This document shows positions 1-11,913 of a stretch of 64,000 nt of DNA, piece after piece. Numbering within the stretch: position 1 is the stretch's first letter; the number at the start of each line of letters is the position of its first letter. The stretch is from assembly GCA_029378245.1 (NCBI GenBank), contig JARKIF010000012.1:434001-498000 (forward strand), read 5' to 3'. Source of the DNA: Roridomyces roridus (lineage: Eukaryota; Basidiomycota; Agaricomycetes; Agaricales; Mycenaceae). The position numbers and the translations under genes are program-made. Under the pieces are notes generated by a model that ran no database searches, was not told the origin of the DNA, and saw only the letters and a program-made list of their open reading frames with translations.

Positions 1-17
1 AGCAGCAGGAGACGCAC

Positions 18-511
18 TGGTAACCGGCCCATCGAGCGAAAGCATATTCGGCTCCTTGCGCAAGACCTCGGTGCCCTTGTCGATGATGTACAGCGCCTGC
101 TCCTCCGTCAAACGACCTTCGCGATAAAAGTGGTTCTTCAAAAAGGCGATGTTGGGCTTGCCCTCATCTCCAGGAGCGAGGAATTGTGCCTCTGTCGGTG
201 TCTGCGGCGCGGGTGCTTGGACCTGGGAGTCGGCATCAGTCAGCTCATTGACGACCACAAGGAAAGACGTGATCGAGAGATCACTGGACGAAAAGACCGC
301 CAAGCCCCGCCCACGCCCTCTCTAAGGCGCGCCCAGAGAGCGGAAACACAAATTTGACAAGATGACTGACATCTTTTATTACCCGCTCCTGGGTGTTAAT
401 GGTGGTCCCATCGTCGAGGATGTGCTGGGTAAAGTCGATCTCGGGCACGGGAGGGGGATTTTGGATTTGCTGGATTGCGTGGGCTATCTTGTCCGGGGCA
501 TTTGTGCTCAT
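18..511 (-). CDS. CNA1: Calcineurin A (PP2B catalytic subunit), 5' end only
   Basis: N-terminal part of the Ca2+/calmodulin-dependent Ser/Thr phosphatase catalytic subunit; the gene runs off the left edge. Exon 1 is 371-511 (47 codons, starts [10 protein letters not shown]) and holds the calcineurin pre-domain [15 protein letters not shown] 148-bp GT-AG intron (223-370) follows. Exon 2 (18-222) continues [15 protein letters not shown] and then [34 protein letters not shown], which is the conserved lead-in to the metallophosphatase core. Positions 1-17 fit the start of the next intron (gtgcgt), splitting the codon just before the expected CGDIHGQ metal-binding motif. That catalytic motif, the calcineurin-B helix, calmodulin site and autoinhibitory segment lie outside the window. 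Known role of the family: dephosphorylates Crz1-type factors in stress signalling and hyphal growth. Identification is strong from the fragment alone. Confidence 0.93.
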
Positions 512-1267
512 AGTGGTGGTAAGACGTCGGCCTCGTTATGGCGTTGATGCATCAACCACGGCCTCGCGTACCGCTTATTTTCATCACAGCGAAGATCATT
601 CGACTCCGAGAATGGAAGAGTCGGCGACGGAGGGAAACGGAGGTGGACGAGCACAAAATCTGCCAATGGAGGAGAATAGAAAGTAGTAAAGTTTAGTAAA
701 AGCAAGATTTACGTTGGCAAACACCTACTATTCCGATTTTCTCCGGGATAAAAAATCCTGAACTTTAGGACGATGACCCATGGAGACTTGGAAATCGAAA
801 TCCCGACGGGTGGAATGTAAAGGATGTATAGTTGATGTACAGAGGCGAGTTTAACAGAAGACGCATCAAATGAGCGGATCAAACTCTTTGGCTTGGACAC
901 CACCTTCATGTTGACCCAAACCAAGCAGTGTTTTCACTCATTTCCGGCCGACCTTCTATCTCCTTGATCCTCTGCCCAGCAATCCAGCGCCCCGGTACTG
1001 TGGCACCTGGTGTTGTCTGCAACCAATCGAATGCATCTTGGTGGTCAAGTGATATCTTTGATGAGCGACTTGCAGCTCCCGATTTCTTGCCGTCGTCAGC
1101 CTGATTTATCTCATGCATCTGTTGTGCGTACCTTGGGACTCGCCTTCTCAGTCAAGGCTAAAGGTACGCCCGCTGTGCTCCCCTCGACTCGGACGGCGGT
1201 GCAATTCAACTTGAACCCTAGGCCGCAGACGCTCAAAGATCCGTCCGTCTCTGCCGTAGGCTCAACA

Positions 1268-2224
1268 ATGCCGTGGCGCCTTCGAGTCCACCGGCATAAC
1301 GTCCGGTCCCTTCTCTCCGTATTATTGGCACAAGCTGCAATCTCAGCAACGGCTTTTCGTTCGGGACATGGAAACAAGCGCCCTTCTCATCATTTCCGCC
1401 CTCCTTCTTCTTTCAACTTCAGGCAAGAATCGACGGGGCCGGACGTGACTTCAAGTACTGTAACGTCGTTGGTGATTTTGCCCATACGCGTAGGAAAACT
1501 CTGAAACCTCCATAGAACGGATCCTTCGTTACTTGTTTCGACTCGAGCGGTAGCAGAAGTTCTGTCAGCCTCTGCTTCCAGTGGCACACCACTGACAACT
1601 ATCGACTCAAGATCGTCAACGCAGACTTCTTCTGCATCTCTCGACAATTCGCTGACCGCGGCGCCGAATGCAACGCCAAATGCAGCCCCCTCCTCGCCAG
1701 GCTCTCCGACGCAAAGAGCTATGCAGCCGCGTCGCCTGCTAGAGATAATCGTCCCGGTGGTTCTGGGAATTCTCGTCGTCGGGCTTATATTCACATTTCA
1801 TCGGCGATGGCGGCGACGGCAGGAGGCGAAAGGACGGGCGGGCAGCAGGCTGCCTGAAAGCGCCCTTGGTCCCAGTCGCAGGGCGCCGTCAACACGGCGA
1901 GCCGCAGCATATGTGGGAGGAGGAGAAGGAGATTGGAACCGTTCAGACGCGCATCTACGTGCCGAGGACGGGGTCTTCGCGCGGAATGGCTGGATCAATC
2001 CTGCTGAACAAGCTCCAGATACATCAGGCCAGATCGAACTGGACGAGCAAATTTGGGACCCGGATACCGACATGACCGCTGGAGGCCATGAACTGTTCAC
2101 GGGGACGTTCCATTCTGATTCTGCGTCCCACGAGGAACCGGCCCTTGCAGAATCGCGTCCTGGGAGTCGGAACAATATCCTGGATTCTTTTCATGCGCCT
2201 TATGTTGGACCTCGGGTGTTGTAA
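1268..2224 (+). CDS. Single-pass membrane protein with Ser/Thr-rich ectodomain
   Basis: Predicted 301-residue protein from two exons, 1268-1464 and 1516-2224, joined across a 51-bp intron (gtcgtt...catag) that keeps frame. It starts with a cleavable-signal-like stretch (LLSVLLAQAAISATAF). A Ser/Thr/Pro-rich extracellular region runs to about residue 135, then comes one transmembrane helix (EIIVPVVLGILVVGLIFTF, about 140-160) followed by a basic stop-transfer run (RRWRRRQ). The cytoplasmic tail is polar and acidic. The layout resembles fungal wall-stress-sensor-like or mucin-like surface proteins, but no recognised domain is visible, so no function is assigned. It lies in the same orientation as the next two membrane-protein genes but lacks their WERTHE motif. 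The donor choice was made by phase; another start upstream is possible. Confidence 0.65.
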
Positions 2225-2812
2225 CAAAACTAAAGCTATTGTACTATAGACTGTACAGCGGTGAAGCACGGTTGAACCGAAACCACAAGTCGAACTTACT
2301 TATCCTCCAATGCTCATCGTTTCCTGGAGCCGATCTGCCGGTGCATCGGAGAATTGCAGTTGTCTTCCCGAACTTTTTTTTGATTCGGACCGCCTTCCCT
2401 CCTGATGCACATCAACTTTTGTCTTCTTTCTTGTTCTTCTCTCACTGAACCCTTGTTCCTTGATGGCGGCTGTTCTTGTGCTATTTCCTCCCGCTCCTAC
2501 CCTTCCGCGCTCGACCCCCCAACGTCTGCTCAGACCGCCACGGAGGCAGTGCAGCGCTCAGCACGATGATGTCCATCCACCCACGCGAAACCCTCAATTC
2601 ATATGGGATCTTCGATGACACGGCTATATTCAATCCACAATGATATATCTCAGGACTTGACACATGACGGAAACAACTGGGATGGGCATTCATAAGTATA
2701 TGCGATGCGGTGTAGGCGCGGAGATTGCAGCCGTTGTCCACCACCACCACCCAGGTCTACCACCGAGACTTGCAAGCGCCCTAGGCCATCGAGCCTCAAC
2801 GGCTACTGCAGT

Positions 2813-3819
2813 ATGATGGGAGAGAGGCATCATGTCCTCTTGCCGCTCATTTGGAAACTGCTTTTAGGGCTGTTGGTCACCCAAGTCGCACTTTCTGCTG
2901 TCTTGGGTGTCGCCGCCGCGTCTGCCTCCCACAATTCCAGTGTGTCTGCCAATAGTTCGCAGAGTAGCAGTGCAAAGTCGGGCTCAAGTTCCGGACACCC
3001 AACGTCCACGATTCCACCCCCATCCACTACACCTTTGTCAGTCAATTTTCTTTCTTCTGCGTATATTGACCATGAGTAATTGAATTGCTCAGGCCACCTC
3101 CCTCTTCAACGTCGGTGTCCAACTCGATGAACTCGAGTGATTCGTCGAGCCCTTTCATGGGACTTCCGAATAGTACTACTTCTCACCACAGTCGCCCACA
3201 CCCACCGCCGTCTTCGCTACCCCCATCAATTCCTCCAAGCCCATTGAATACGACGACACCCACCGACTCTTCTCCACCGATTATTCCCCTCACCGATTCT
3301 GGACCCACTGGCTCCGTTTCATCAAACACCGAAATGGCCACGCCATCAGCCAATTCAACAACACCCGCCTCGCATGCTTTCAACGCCGCGTCAAAACCAA
3401 ACAACCACACGGCGGTGATCGCAGGAGTCGTAGCTCCCATCGGCCTAATCTTACTCTTCGCCTTGGGATTCATCCTGTACAAACGCCAGCGGCGCACGCA
3501 TGATCGCCGTGTCTGGGAGCGGACACATGAGGCGATAGCAGATGCCGTGCGACAGGTTGGGTCGCCTATTCCCGGCGGTGGGACTCGAGCCATGTCTCCT
3601 TGGACGCATGTTGAGAACCCGAACCCTTCGGTGTCGCGGACTGGGACTAGTGTGGGGTTCTCTACGATGCATGAGCGGGATGGGAGCAGACAAGGCTCGA
3701 CGGATCCGTTTGTTGAGCAGCCTTCGAATGGAGGCAGCGCCGCGTCGGCCGAGTCGGGTGGAATGCTGTCGAATGCGGGGCGGACAACGAGTCCGGGACC
3801 GTATGCTACGGCGTGGTGA
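2813..3819 (+). CDS. Single-pass membrane protein with juxtamembrane WERTHE motif (copy 1)
   Basis: Predicted 316-residue protein from exons 2813-3036 and 3093-3819; the 56-bp intron (gtcagt...gctcag) preserves frame. The N-terminus has a hydrophobic signal region (LIWKLLLGLLVTQVALSAVLG) followed by a long Ser/Thr/Pro-rich, N-glycosylation-rich ectodomain. The transmembrane helix (AVIAGVVAPIGLILLFALGF) is near residues 181-202. Directly inside the membrane is KRQRRTHDRRVWERTHEAIADAVRQ, written here as the motif DRR.WERTHE.IADAVR. The same motif occurs in the gene ending at 5451 and in the minus-strand gene at 20652-21616. The rest of the tail is Gly/Ser-rich. No enzyme domain is seen. Two adjacent Met codons (2813, 2816) could start translation; the first is used. 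Confidence 0.7.
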
Positions 3820-4609
3820 TGAAGTCAAAGTCTTGATACCATTTGTATGTATCCGATATTCTTCTATGTTCCCTGCTTGCAGGAACTGTGCACACCCTTC
3901 TCCTCAACAGTTGTTGAAAAGCAAGTCGAATTTGCAACTATTTATCGAACCTTGTTCGTGACCACCACCATCATCTTGTCCTGGGTGCTTTCTCATGGTT
4001 GCCTACTCTTCCCTGATTCCTGCATCTTTGATCCTGATTTTCACTGGTCTGAAAAGATCCGTCTACTGCAGTTACTTGCTCGCAACGCCTCTTCCTTAGC
4101 CAGACTTCCAACAAGTTCAATCTTGAACACTACCTGGAACCGTCTCGCCTCGCCTCGCCTGCTGGTGCTACCGATGTGATCTCTATCCAAGTATAACCGC
4201 CTCGCAGCGGGAGCACATCCCAGCACAAAAGGCCATTTCATCCGACAATTGTTTGCCCTCTCACAGATTCTGTACCGACTCCAGATTCTGCAATCCTCGC
4301 ACCCAAATGGGGTGCAGTGCAATCATGTTAATCTCCCGTTCCGCAGTCCCACCGCCGCTTTCTGACTTTGCGCGATACCCGAGCCCGCCTTGGTAACTGG
4401 GTAACGACGAAATGAGAATAGTTGCAGATCTTGTCGCGAAGATGGATGGATGGATGGTGGGGGCAGTGTGGGCTTTATCTCCGTCTCTTGAACCGTTGCT
4501 GCTGCTTCTTCTTCTTCTTGACGTTCACGACCTCTTGACCAACCTCCCGTGAGGTGCATCCGCCTGCTTGCACCATCTTTCGAATTTGCGAACGCGGCGC
4601 AGGTCGAGC

Positions 4610-5451
4610 ATGTCGCCTGGCGCCGTGGTATCTTTCTTGACCTCGGTGTTTCCGTGAGTTGATTGCCTATCCTCTGGCACTGTAGTAGCTTGCTCAGTGT
4701 CTACCTGCGCAGCATTTTGGCGCCTCCGGTTTCTCAGTTCTGTGGAAGCCACTCCGATAATCCTCACTGTCATGATACGAATCTGTCAACCACTCAGACT
4801 GCAGCTGCGACGGGTACACCACCTGGCGGAGTGCCACCTGTTGTTGTCCAGAAGCCCGAAGCCGGAGTAGCCCCGAGCCAACCACAGGTTGGCACGCCAA
4901 AACCAACATCAGATCCTGACGCGACCCCGTCCCCGTCCGCGTCGACATCCACGTTCGCGTCCACGTCCGCGCCTGCGCCCGCGCCTACGCCCACGAGCTT
5001 GAGCTCGAGCTCCGATGAACCTCTGGCTCAGCAAACTCCAACACCAAATTTGACCACCACTAACACCATCACCCCAGTTGGTACTCCCAGCTCAAGCAGC
5101 AGCACAAACGGCACAGATACCACCACCGACGGCCGCAATATTCACGTTAAAAACAGAACCTCGACGACTATCGCCGCAGTCCTCGTCCCAATCCTCGTCG
5201 TCAGCCTCGCCATCGCAGGCGTACTCCTCTACAAACGCTGGCGCCGCGCACGCGACAGACGCGAATGGGAGCGCACACACGAGGAAATCGCGGACGCTGT
5301 TCGGGACGCTGAGAATGGGACCCCGGGCCCTGTGTTCGGGCTCGGCGCTAGTGGCTTTGGGCGCGAGAAAGAGAGGGATAGGGAGAAGGGCGGGGACATA
5401 GACCCGCTGGTGGCTGGGAGGTATACCCCATCGCCTGCACCGTCTTATTGA
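4610..5451 (+). CDS. Single-pass membrane protein with juxtamembrane WERTHE motif (copy 2)
   Basis: Paralogue of the preceding gene. The main exon encodes a Pro/Thr/Ser ectodomain with an alternating Ala/Pro/Ser/Thr stretch, a transmembrane helix (IAAVLVPILVVSLAIAGVLLY) and the inner motif KRWRRARDRREWERTHEEIA, continuing DAVRDAENG. The C-terminal tail is charged (FGREKERDREKGG). The 5' end is uncertain. An ATG at 4610 gives MSPGAVVSFLTSVFP, and splicing gtgagt (4654) to an acceptor at 4684-4685 or 4687-4688 continues in frame with a hydrophobic signal-like segment, but the implied intron is only 32-35 bp, which is short. With that model the protein is about 269 residues. The TM and tail are certain; the first exon is tentative. 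Confidence 0.6.
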
Positions 5452-5879
5452 TTGAGTAGGAGGGCAGAGTTGAATTTTGACTGGATGATTGGATAGATTT
5501 TCACCTAATGGCCATGGACCAAGTAACTGAATTTTGTGTATAATGTACGGACCCTTTTCGTTTTCTTCGTCTCGTCTTCGTCTTGTAGTAATGCAGTATA
5601 ATAATATTCTGTGACTGGCAAAGTGAGGTATCGGCTATGCCGATCAAGTTGGTCATTTAATCAAACACACTTTTATTTTTATTTTCGGCCGCAAAGTTTT
5701 TATTTCCAAAGTTCAAACGGTCTTAACTCTAGATTTCAGAGGCCTTTTGGCTTGAGCAACCAGTTTTATTCAGTGTCGAGGGTTGGTTCGGCAGTCAGCC
5801 GTGGCCGCCGTGCCATCATTGGCAACCAATCACTTACATATGCAGCCATTCCCGCCGTTCACACCGGTGTTGAGCAGCT

Positions 5880-6850
5880 TGTGAGCAGTGTCTAGCCCCA
5901 ACGCCAGCGGGAACTGATGAGGTTCGTTGTGTGAGTCGGCGCGACATGATGGGGAAGCAGCACATAGGCCACCGGAATGGCCAGCGTAGACAGGTCAGGT
6001 CTGAGCGCGAGACGGGACGAGCCGCAATGAGTATGGTGCACGCAAAGCTGAAAGCCATTCCCACCACGGCACATCTGACTCATGTGCCCGCGACGCTGCG
6101 TGCGCCACGAATCCAACAGTGTCGATACCGCTGGACGAGTTCCTCGGCGCACTCCCAGATGTCCATGACGTAAAGTACTCGACCCGAATCCGACACCGAC
6201 TCGCATGAATTGGACGCCGCGCGTTGCGTGGACCAATGCCCACAGCAAGGACGGGGCGTGCAGGGCAGCAAAGGTGATGTGGATTGACGGTGCCGTCTAT
6301 GCGGAGGTATGGAAAGGGAAGTGTTGGGGCCGCCGCGATGCCGATGGCGAGGGTAAAAGCGACCTAGACGGAAAGAATAAGAAAGATAACGAAGGCCGCA
6401 CTCGCCTCAACGCTCAGACAGTCCCCGGTGTACCACCACCATCCTCCAGAGAGCATCCATCCAACGCTGAAAGAAATCCGCCAAATATCGGCACCGGGCA
6501 AACGCTGTCTCGACACGACAGGATACGAGGGTGGAATGCTGAGGACGTGATGTGTGGTCTACCGCTGATGATATCGGAAGGGCTGTAGCGAGATAGGATG
6601 GAGATCTATGGAGAGGCGGAAGATGAGAGCAAGAGCAGAGAGTAGGTAACGCCGGATCAGAGCATCACGTAACGGCCGCCGCCCAAACAGCTTGATCACT
6701 GGCAGGGCGCTGAAGCGGGAGAGCCCGAACGCCGCTCGGCACGACGTCCAAAACCCTGAATAATGAAATAAATGCTGGGACTGAGCTTGTGAAAAACATC
6801 CGAGGCACAGAAATAAAAGTTGGGAGCAGAAAACAAAAATAACAGCGCAT
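5880..6850 (-). pseudogene. Possible remnant of a multi-pass membrane protein
   Basis: The minus strand contains several hydrophobic, helix-like segments in changing frames, for example RDALIRRYLLSALALIFRL, SAAFVIFLILSV and VAFTLAIGIAAA, separated by in-frame stops. No single splice model joins them without stops, so I read this as a decayed membrane-protein gene or chance hydrophobic composition. No family is recognised. The remaining DNA from 5452 to 6870 shows no supported gene. Confidence 0.2.
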
Positions 6851-6870
6851 TTGATTAAATGACCAACTGG

Positions 6871-8538
6871 GTGACTCCCAGTGAAAACCCGGTATCAGGA
6901 AATATCGCCGGGCATCAGGAAGTATCGGCTGAGCTTGGATGGTATCATTTCGGGATCTGTGGGTTCGAAAAGTATCGCCTGGGCTCGTGTATGCATTTTA
7001 GAGATAGCTACTAGCATGAGTAGAGAATATGAATCTGCTGGGCTTGTCGACCGAGTCATATCAACTTCAAGTCCCGGAAGCGCAACGGAAGCGAGCGGAG
7101 TTTGAAAGACTTCTTGCTCCACACCACCACCATGCCCCAGTGTGTCTGCCCGCCCTTCCACTCGCTGCCCTCCACTACTACCGGGTTCTGCGCCTGCCCC
7201 CACACCCTATCGCTCCTCGCCTACCACCGCCATCGTCATCGTGTCCAAGCTTGAAGAAGACAGGGTCGCCTTTCCACACGCCATCTCATCGCGACGGGTC
7301 GCTTGACGAGAGCAGAGAGACTCGGTGCGCGATCTTTCCCCTCTGCTACACTATTCCTCTGATAATCCGTGACCGTCGGTGCGTGTGTCGTGCGCAGGGC
7401 AGCGCAGCTGGGTACGTCTTTCACATACTCGCTATCGCTGTATCTACTCCTCATATCGTCCCTTAGCCTCCAAACGCGCTTGTCTCGTCGCTCTCTCCCT
7501 CTCCTCTTGGTCCAATCCAACGGCTTGGAGAAGACGGGATCGCCTTTCCACACCCACTGTCTTGATCGCGACGGGTTCTTTGACGACAGCGGAAGGGATG
7601 CTTCACTTTTCCATTACTCCTACTGACAATCCATCGAGGATAGGGTAGTAATGTCTACGGTCTCAGCAGCTGGCTCAAGAAGGGTACGGACTTTCTTTCA
7701 AATCGTCGGTGGCTTACTCTGCCTCGCAGGCTATCAGTCACTGCGCTGTTTCTTCCCTCCTTCCGCCCCTCCCGCCTTCACCTCACTCCCACCTTCATCA
7801 TTGTCAACGACGGTCCAGTCCCCCAGCTCCATTGCCGGACGAGATCTCCGCCAAACGCAAGTCGCGAAAGTCGTCTCCGTGGACCTCATTGAAGCTGGGT
7901 AACGGCTCCATCCACTCTTTTCCGACTCGTACTGACTGCTCCCAGCCAAAATTGAACACGCCGCCGCCGACTCAGGACCTGGAGGGATGTGTCTGGTGCG
8001 TTCTCGTCGGGTCTCGCATGGATATTTACTCACACACCTTCAGGTGCTTCTTCCTTGGGCTTGAAAATGTTTCACGACCTTCTGCGTCCGGCGTAACGGG
8101 ACCGAAGCGACGTGCGACCGCCATGCCATTCTCCGCCCTCGATCTCGCATTCTCGTTCTCGCAACACCACACCCGGCGACCACCTTCACCCACCCACCGA
8201 GATGAGGGATCTGGAGTGCGTAACTTGGCAAGCGTGCGCCGTGCGGACGGCGGGCGCTGCTGGGTAGCGCGGGCGGCCCGTAGGTAGCAGAATTGTATCG
8301 TATGTAGAGAATATAGCCACTTTTGACCCATCCGATACTGCACGATACCACAGAATACCAGAGCAAAGAGCACATCATTCCTTACCCATTAGTGCATCCT
8401 GTGGCATCGTGTGGTATCGTGCAGGATCGAGCTGTATCAATTTGGCTATTTGTACAAGTCTGAGCCCGCGCGAGCCCTGCCGATACCACAGGAGGATTCC
8501 GTGAGCCCTGGCGAGACCTGGTTTTCACTGGGGGTGAC
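6871..8538. mobile_element. Candidate non-autonomous DNA transposon with terminal inverted repeats
   Basis: The ends are imperfect inverted repeats of 26 bp matching at 22 positions: left 6871-6896 (gtgactcccagtgaaaaccc...) and the reverse complement of right 8513-8538 (gtcacccccagtgaaaacca...). Inside both ends are clusters of a GTATC / GATAC word: left near 6891, 6913, 6933 and 6971, right near 8297, 8322, 8341, 8352, 8411, 8434 and 8480. Clusters of this kind are typical of subterminal transposase-binding repeats. I could not find a convincing target-site duplication, and no transposase is encoded, so the superfamily is undetermined. The interior (6990-8290) has only short open frames. Confidence 0.45.
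7250..7640 (+). repeat. Diverged direct duplication (about 100 bp, two copies)
   Basis: Two copies at about 7250-7370 and 7528-7640 share segments such as gaagac.ggg.tcgcctttc, cacac, atcgcgacgggt and cttgacga, ending near similar attcct.tga.aatcc sequence. They lie inside the candidate transposon 6871-8538. No function is inferred. Confidence 0.5.
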
Positions 8539-11500
8539 TTTCCATAAGCAAAATCAAATGTTTACAACGATTCCCGCTACCGTTAGGTAAGGGTTTCTTA
8601 TAGGGAGTACCTTTTGACAGCACAGTCGGTAAATCACACTTTTCGTCAGCAGTTTTAGTCAGTAGCAGATTTTGGCTGGAGCCGCAGAAATGCCGGTAGC
8701 TCGGCAAAGGCTCGGCACGAATAGCTGATAAAGATGGCTTGCGTAAACCAGCTGCCGGCCCGTCCGAGTCATCAGATTCATGTCATGCACACAATCTTGT
8801 CTCTTGACCACCACCATCCTTGCCCTCGCGCCTCTCGTTAACGAACCTTTTGACCCTGCTCCCGGATACTAGTATCTTGCCGAACGTTCCGCCGCTGAGC
8901 GCATTGGCGCAATCTGTATCCGACATTAAGAGCAACCCGACAACAACTCGCAACGACGGCACCGAACAACAAGCTCAGCTACCGCGCTCTGTTCCACGAG
9001 AGACACGAATCTGGGGATGGGCAAGCTGAGAAAGTGAAACATTGGAGCCGGGACTCCCGAGGGAGTGCGGCGCACAGACCAGCGACGATTATCATTCAAA
9101 ATTATGCTCTCCGCTCCTAATCACTCCCTCCCTCAGCCCTTGATCCTGAATCACGAAGGGATACCGCTATACGTCTAGCAAACTACTCATTCGGAGGATG
9201 CGCATTTGTGTTGACGGACGGGGTCCAGGATTGCACCCAAGGCCTCGGGAGGTCTTTCAGGCTTCAGCAGAAACCCAGTCCACTCGCGTATCCGGATTCA
9301 TTGCGGTACAAGGGCCCGGGCATGCTCGTACGCAAGGCCTGTTTTCGGCGGTGATACACCCATTAACGATCTGCAAGAAATACCCTTTGACTCTGAGTGT
9401 GTACATCGTTTCCTGATACTTTCTTTAACTTATATATTGGACCAGCCTGTGCCTGTCCTTGACACCTGCGGGTACAAGACCGTTCACCCGCACCGTGCCG
9501 CATGCACCAAAAGTTCTCACATCAACTGGGATGGCCACGGCAAACTTGGTTCGCAAAACGACCCTAACATTCAGAATAGACCGAGATCGCGGCGCGTTCA
9601 AGGCATATGTCAATCCGAATCATCGTGGGTCTTCCAGTAAGCAATAACACCAATGTCTATTACCTCGAGACTGTTGGCTCATACTCCGGTGGACCGTGGT
9701 GAGCCTTATCCACCATCTCACAGCCGTCATATCTCACCCCCCGCTGGAAGCGTCTTCGCTGCCGACTTCCCGAAGCTGTATGGTTATTACGCAAACACCA
9801 TGGACGCCATCCAGAACAGGCACCCCCGGTGGAAGGCGGGTTGCTACCGTTCTCCTCTTGATGCATCAACTTCAATGCAGCGGACATCATGATGAATCCA
9901 CACATCGCAACCTCGGCCTCTGCTCTGTGATCAAGCAGCTTCGCTTCACCTTCCAGATCGCTGCCAGCCAACCCATTTGCATCCCCCCGCACTATACACG
10001 TTGCAGTAACACACATACTTAAAACTCAAAGATTCCGGCTGAGGGCTCCATCCGTGGCTCCGTTGTCGCATGGACCAGTGCTGCTCTTCTCCAATACGTC
10101 GACCTTGGTTGCCGTGCCGTTGATCAGTAGTAGTCAGAGGACGAGAAGTTGGCTTAGAAGGCCACTTTGAAAAAGTGCATGCTCGAACGCTTGAACTTCA
10201 GCCTTCGACTCGGAGATGTGTTCTAACTTCCGGCGCAACTATGTATCTAACCAGTACCCTTGAATAAACACTATACATTGAGATTTCCGATGTCTACTGA
10301 ACTCTACTCAAACTTGACTCAAACCCGGTAGCGGGCCTTGCCGCTTGTCGGCCCTACATCCTTATTTTTCATCACTTTGCCGAGTTGCCGGGGACAGCTG
10401 TCAGGACCCCGGAGTTAACTTTTCTTATAAACGCTGCAAACCTTAAATCTGCATGAATCTGCAGAGGGTCCACCCCCCCTCTGCAGATTTTATTTCTTCA
10501 ATAAACTGCCAGAATGACCGGAGTTGGACAGTTCCGGACATTGCATCATGTGCATCATGTAAGTGATGCAATCGTTGCTGCATCAATCCATGCCAAACCG
10601 AGGTCACGGACCACTCCAAGCGTCGATTAACAGGGAACCTCTGGCGGAGTTCATGACCGATGCACAGCAGCCACCAGCAGTGCCTGTGAGTGAGTTTGGC
10701 CACTCGCAATGTGTTAAAAATGCGTCGAAGACGCGTTGATCTCGCCAATGTAGCGCTGCCGAGGGTTCGGGTTGAGAACCTCTTGATGTCGAGACCAGAC
10801 ACGCGTCGGTAATGCCTTCAGTGTTGTGCAGCATAGGCCCAGGATAGAAAATGACCACTTTTCATCTGTGGCATTTCTTTTGGCTTATGGAAACAAGTCC
10901 CATTAGATTTCCACCTTAGACGACGTAAAACTCAGATTGACGGCGGCGCTGGTACCGCGAAAAAAGCATGAAAACTAAAATTTCCCTTATGGAAAGTCAG
11001 CCACTTGAACAGCATAATCGGCGCTATTTCAAGGAGACTCGAGAGACAAATGGATTGAATTCTGTTCGGCTAGAGTCAAAAAAAAGTCCCGACGCAGTTC
11101 AGAAGAGCAGTCCGTTAGAGTTCTAGAATACTTGTACAAACTAGGGCTAAGGAACAAAAAGTCGCTCTTGTCTACGGCGAGCTTGTGCTTTTCAAAATCG
11201 TGCTGTGCGACGCGGAGGGCAAATTGGGTTTCTTAAGTAGGATGAGAGTTCAGGGAGGATTTCCACTGAGAGATATTTAATATTGAGCAGAAGAACTTGA
11301 GACTTTATTCACCTTGCCTTCCTTGTTTCAGGCACTACAAAACGGCCCGATTCTGGCACTTTATCGTCAGTGAGTAGTAGAGTGAACAAGTGCAGATTGT
11401 GCAGTGAGCTGTCTCCTCAAGTTCGTTGCCGGTGGCCAGTTTCGACGTTTTCTTCAGAAACGACTCCTCGATTTCGAAAAACGGTCGTTGTGGTTTGCGG

Positions 11501-11913
11501 TCAAGTGGCGGCATCAGTGTACACGTATTAGGAAACCAAGCCGTTGATCTCTTCTTCCATTGACACTTTCCAATCTCCTTACCTCAAGGACTCGGACCCG
11601 TCTTCCTCGGGCCACATCCTCCGAGTCCAGTCGCGCTTGTTTCTTTCCGACTCGCAAATCGTCTGGCGCATTTTCGACAGGACACGCTTACATACCTCAA
11701 ATTTTTGAGTCAGCGGACGGCAACGGGAGTCGATAGACTGAGTGGAACGCGTCTTATTCGCAAAGTGCGTTGCAATCCATGTTGTATCTCCATTTTATTC
11801 ACTAGCGGCTCGTTTCCATGGTAGTTTCAGCCCAAAGTTCTCGACCTCGAGTACACGTTACGCGCCCAGCTTCACCCACATAGAACCAGCATTCACCCAT
11901 CTCCACGGAACCC
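8539..11913. other. Gene-poor intergenic region
   Basis: About 3.4 kb without a supported gene. Open frames are short, lack initiation and splice context, and show no motif I recognise. The only clear structure is the hairpin at 10456-10489. A short segment around 9600-9720 reads like peptide (NNTNVYYLETVGSYSGGPW) but cannot be extended on either side. Confidence 0.5.
10456..10489. repeat. Perfect 13-bp inverted repeat (hairpin)
   Basis: aatctgcagaggg (10456-10468) and ccctctgcagatt (10477-10489) are exact reverse complements separated by an 8-nt loop (tccacccc). The arms contain PstI-like ctgcag. It stands alone in a gene-poor region; its role is unknown. Confidence 0.7.

Noticed and set aside
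6863..8546. 8-bp target duplication flanking the CAGTGAAAACC ends (hAT-like)
   Set aside because: The flanking octamers gtgactcc and ggggtgac do not match as direct repeats; they belong to the inverted repeat itself.
9598..9900. Short peptide-like stretch NNTNVYYLETVGSYSGGPW
   Set aside because: Cannot be extended by any splice model on either side, so it is not reported as a gene.
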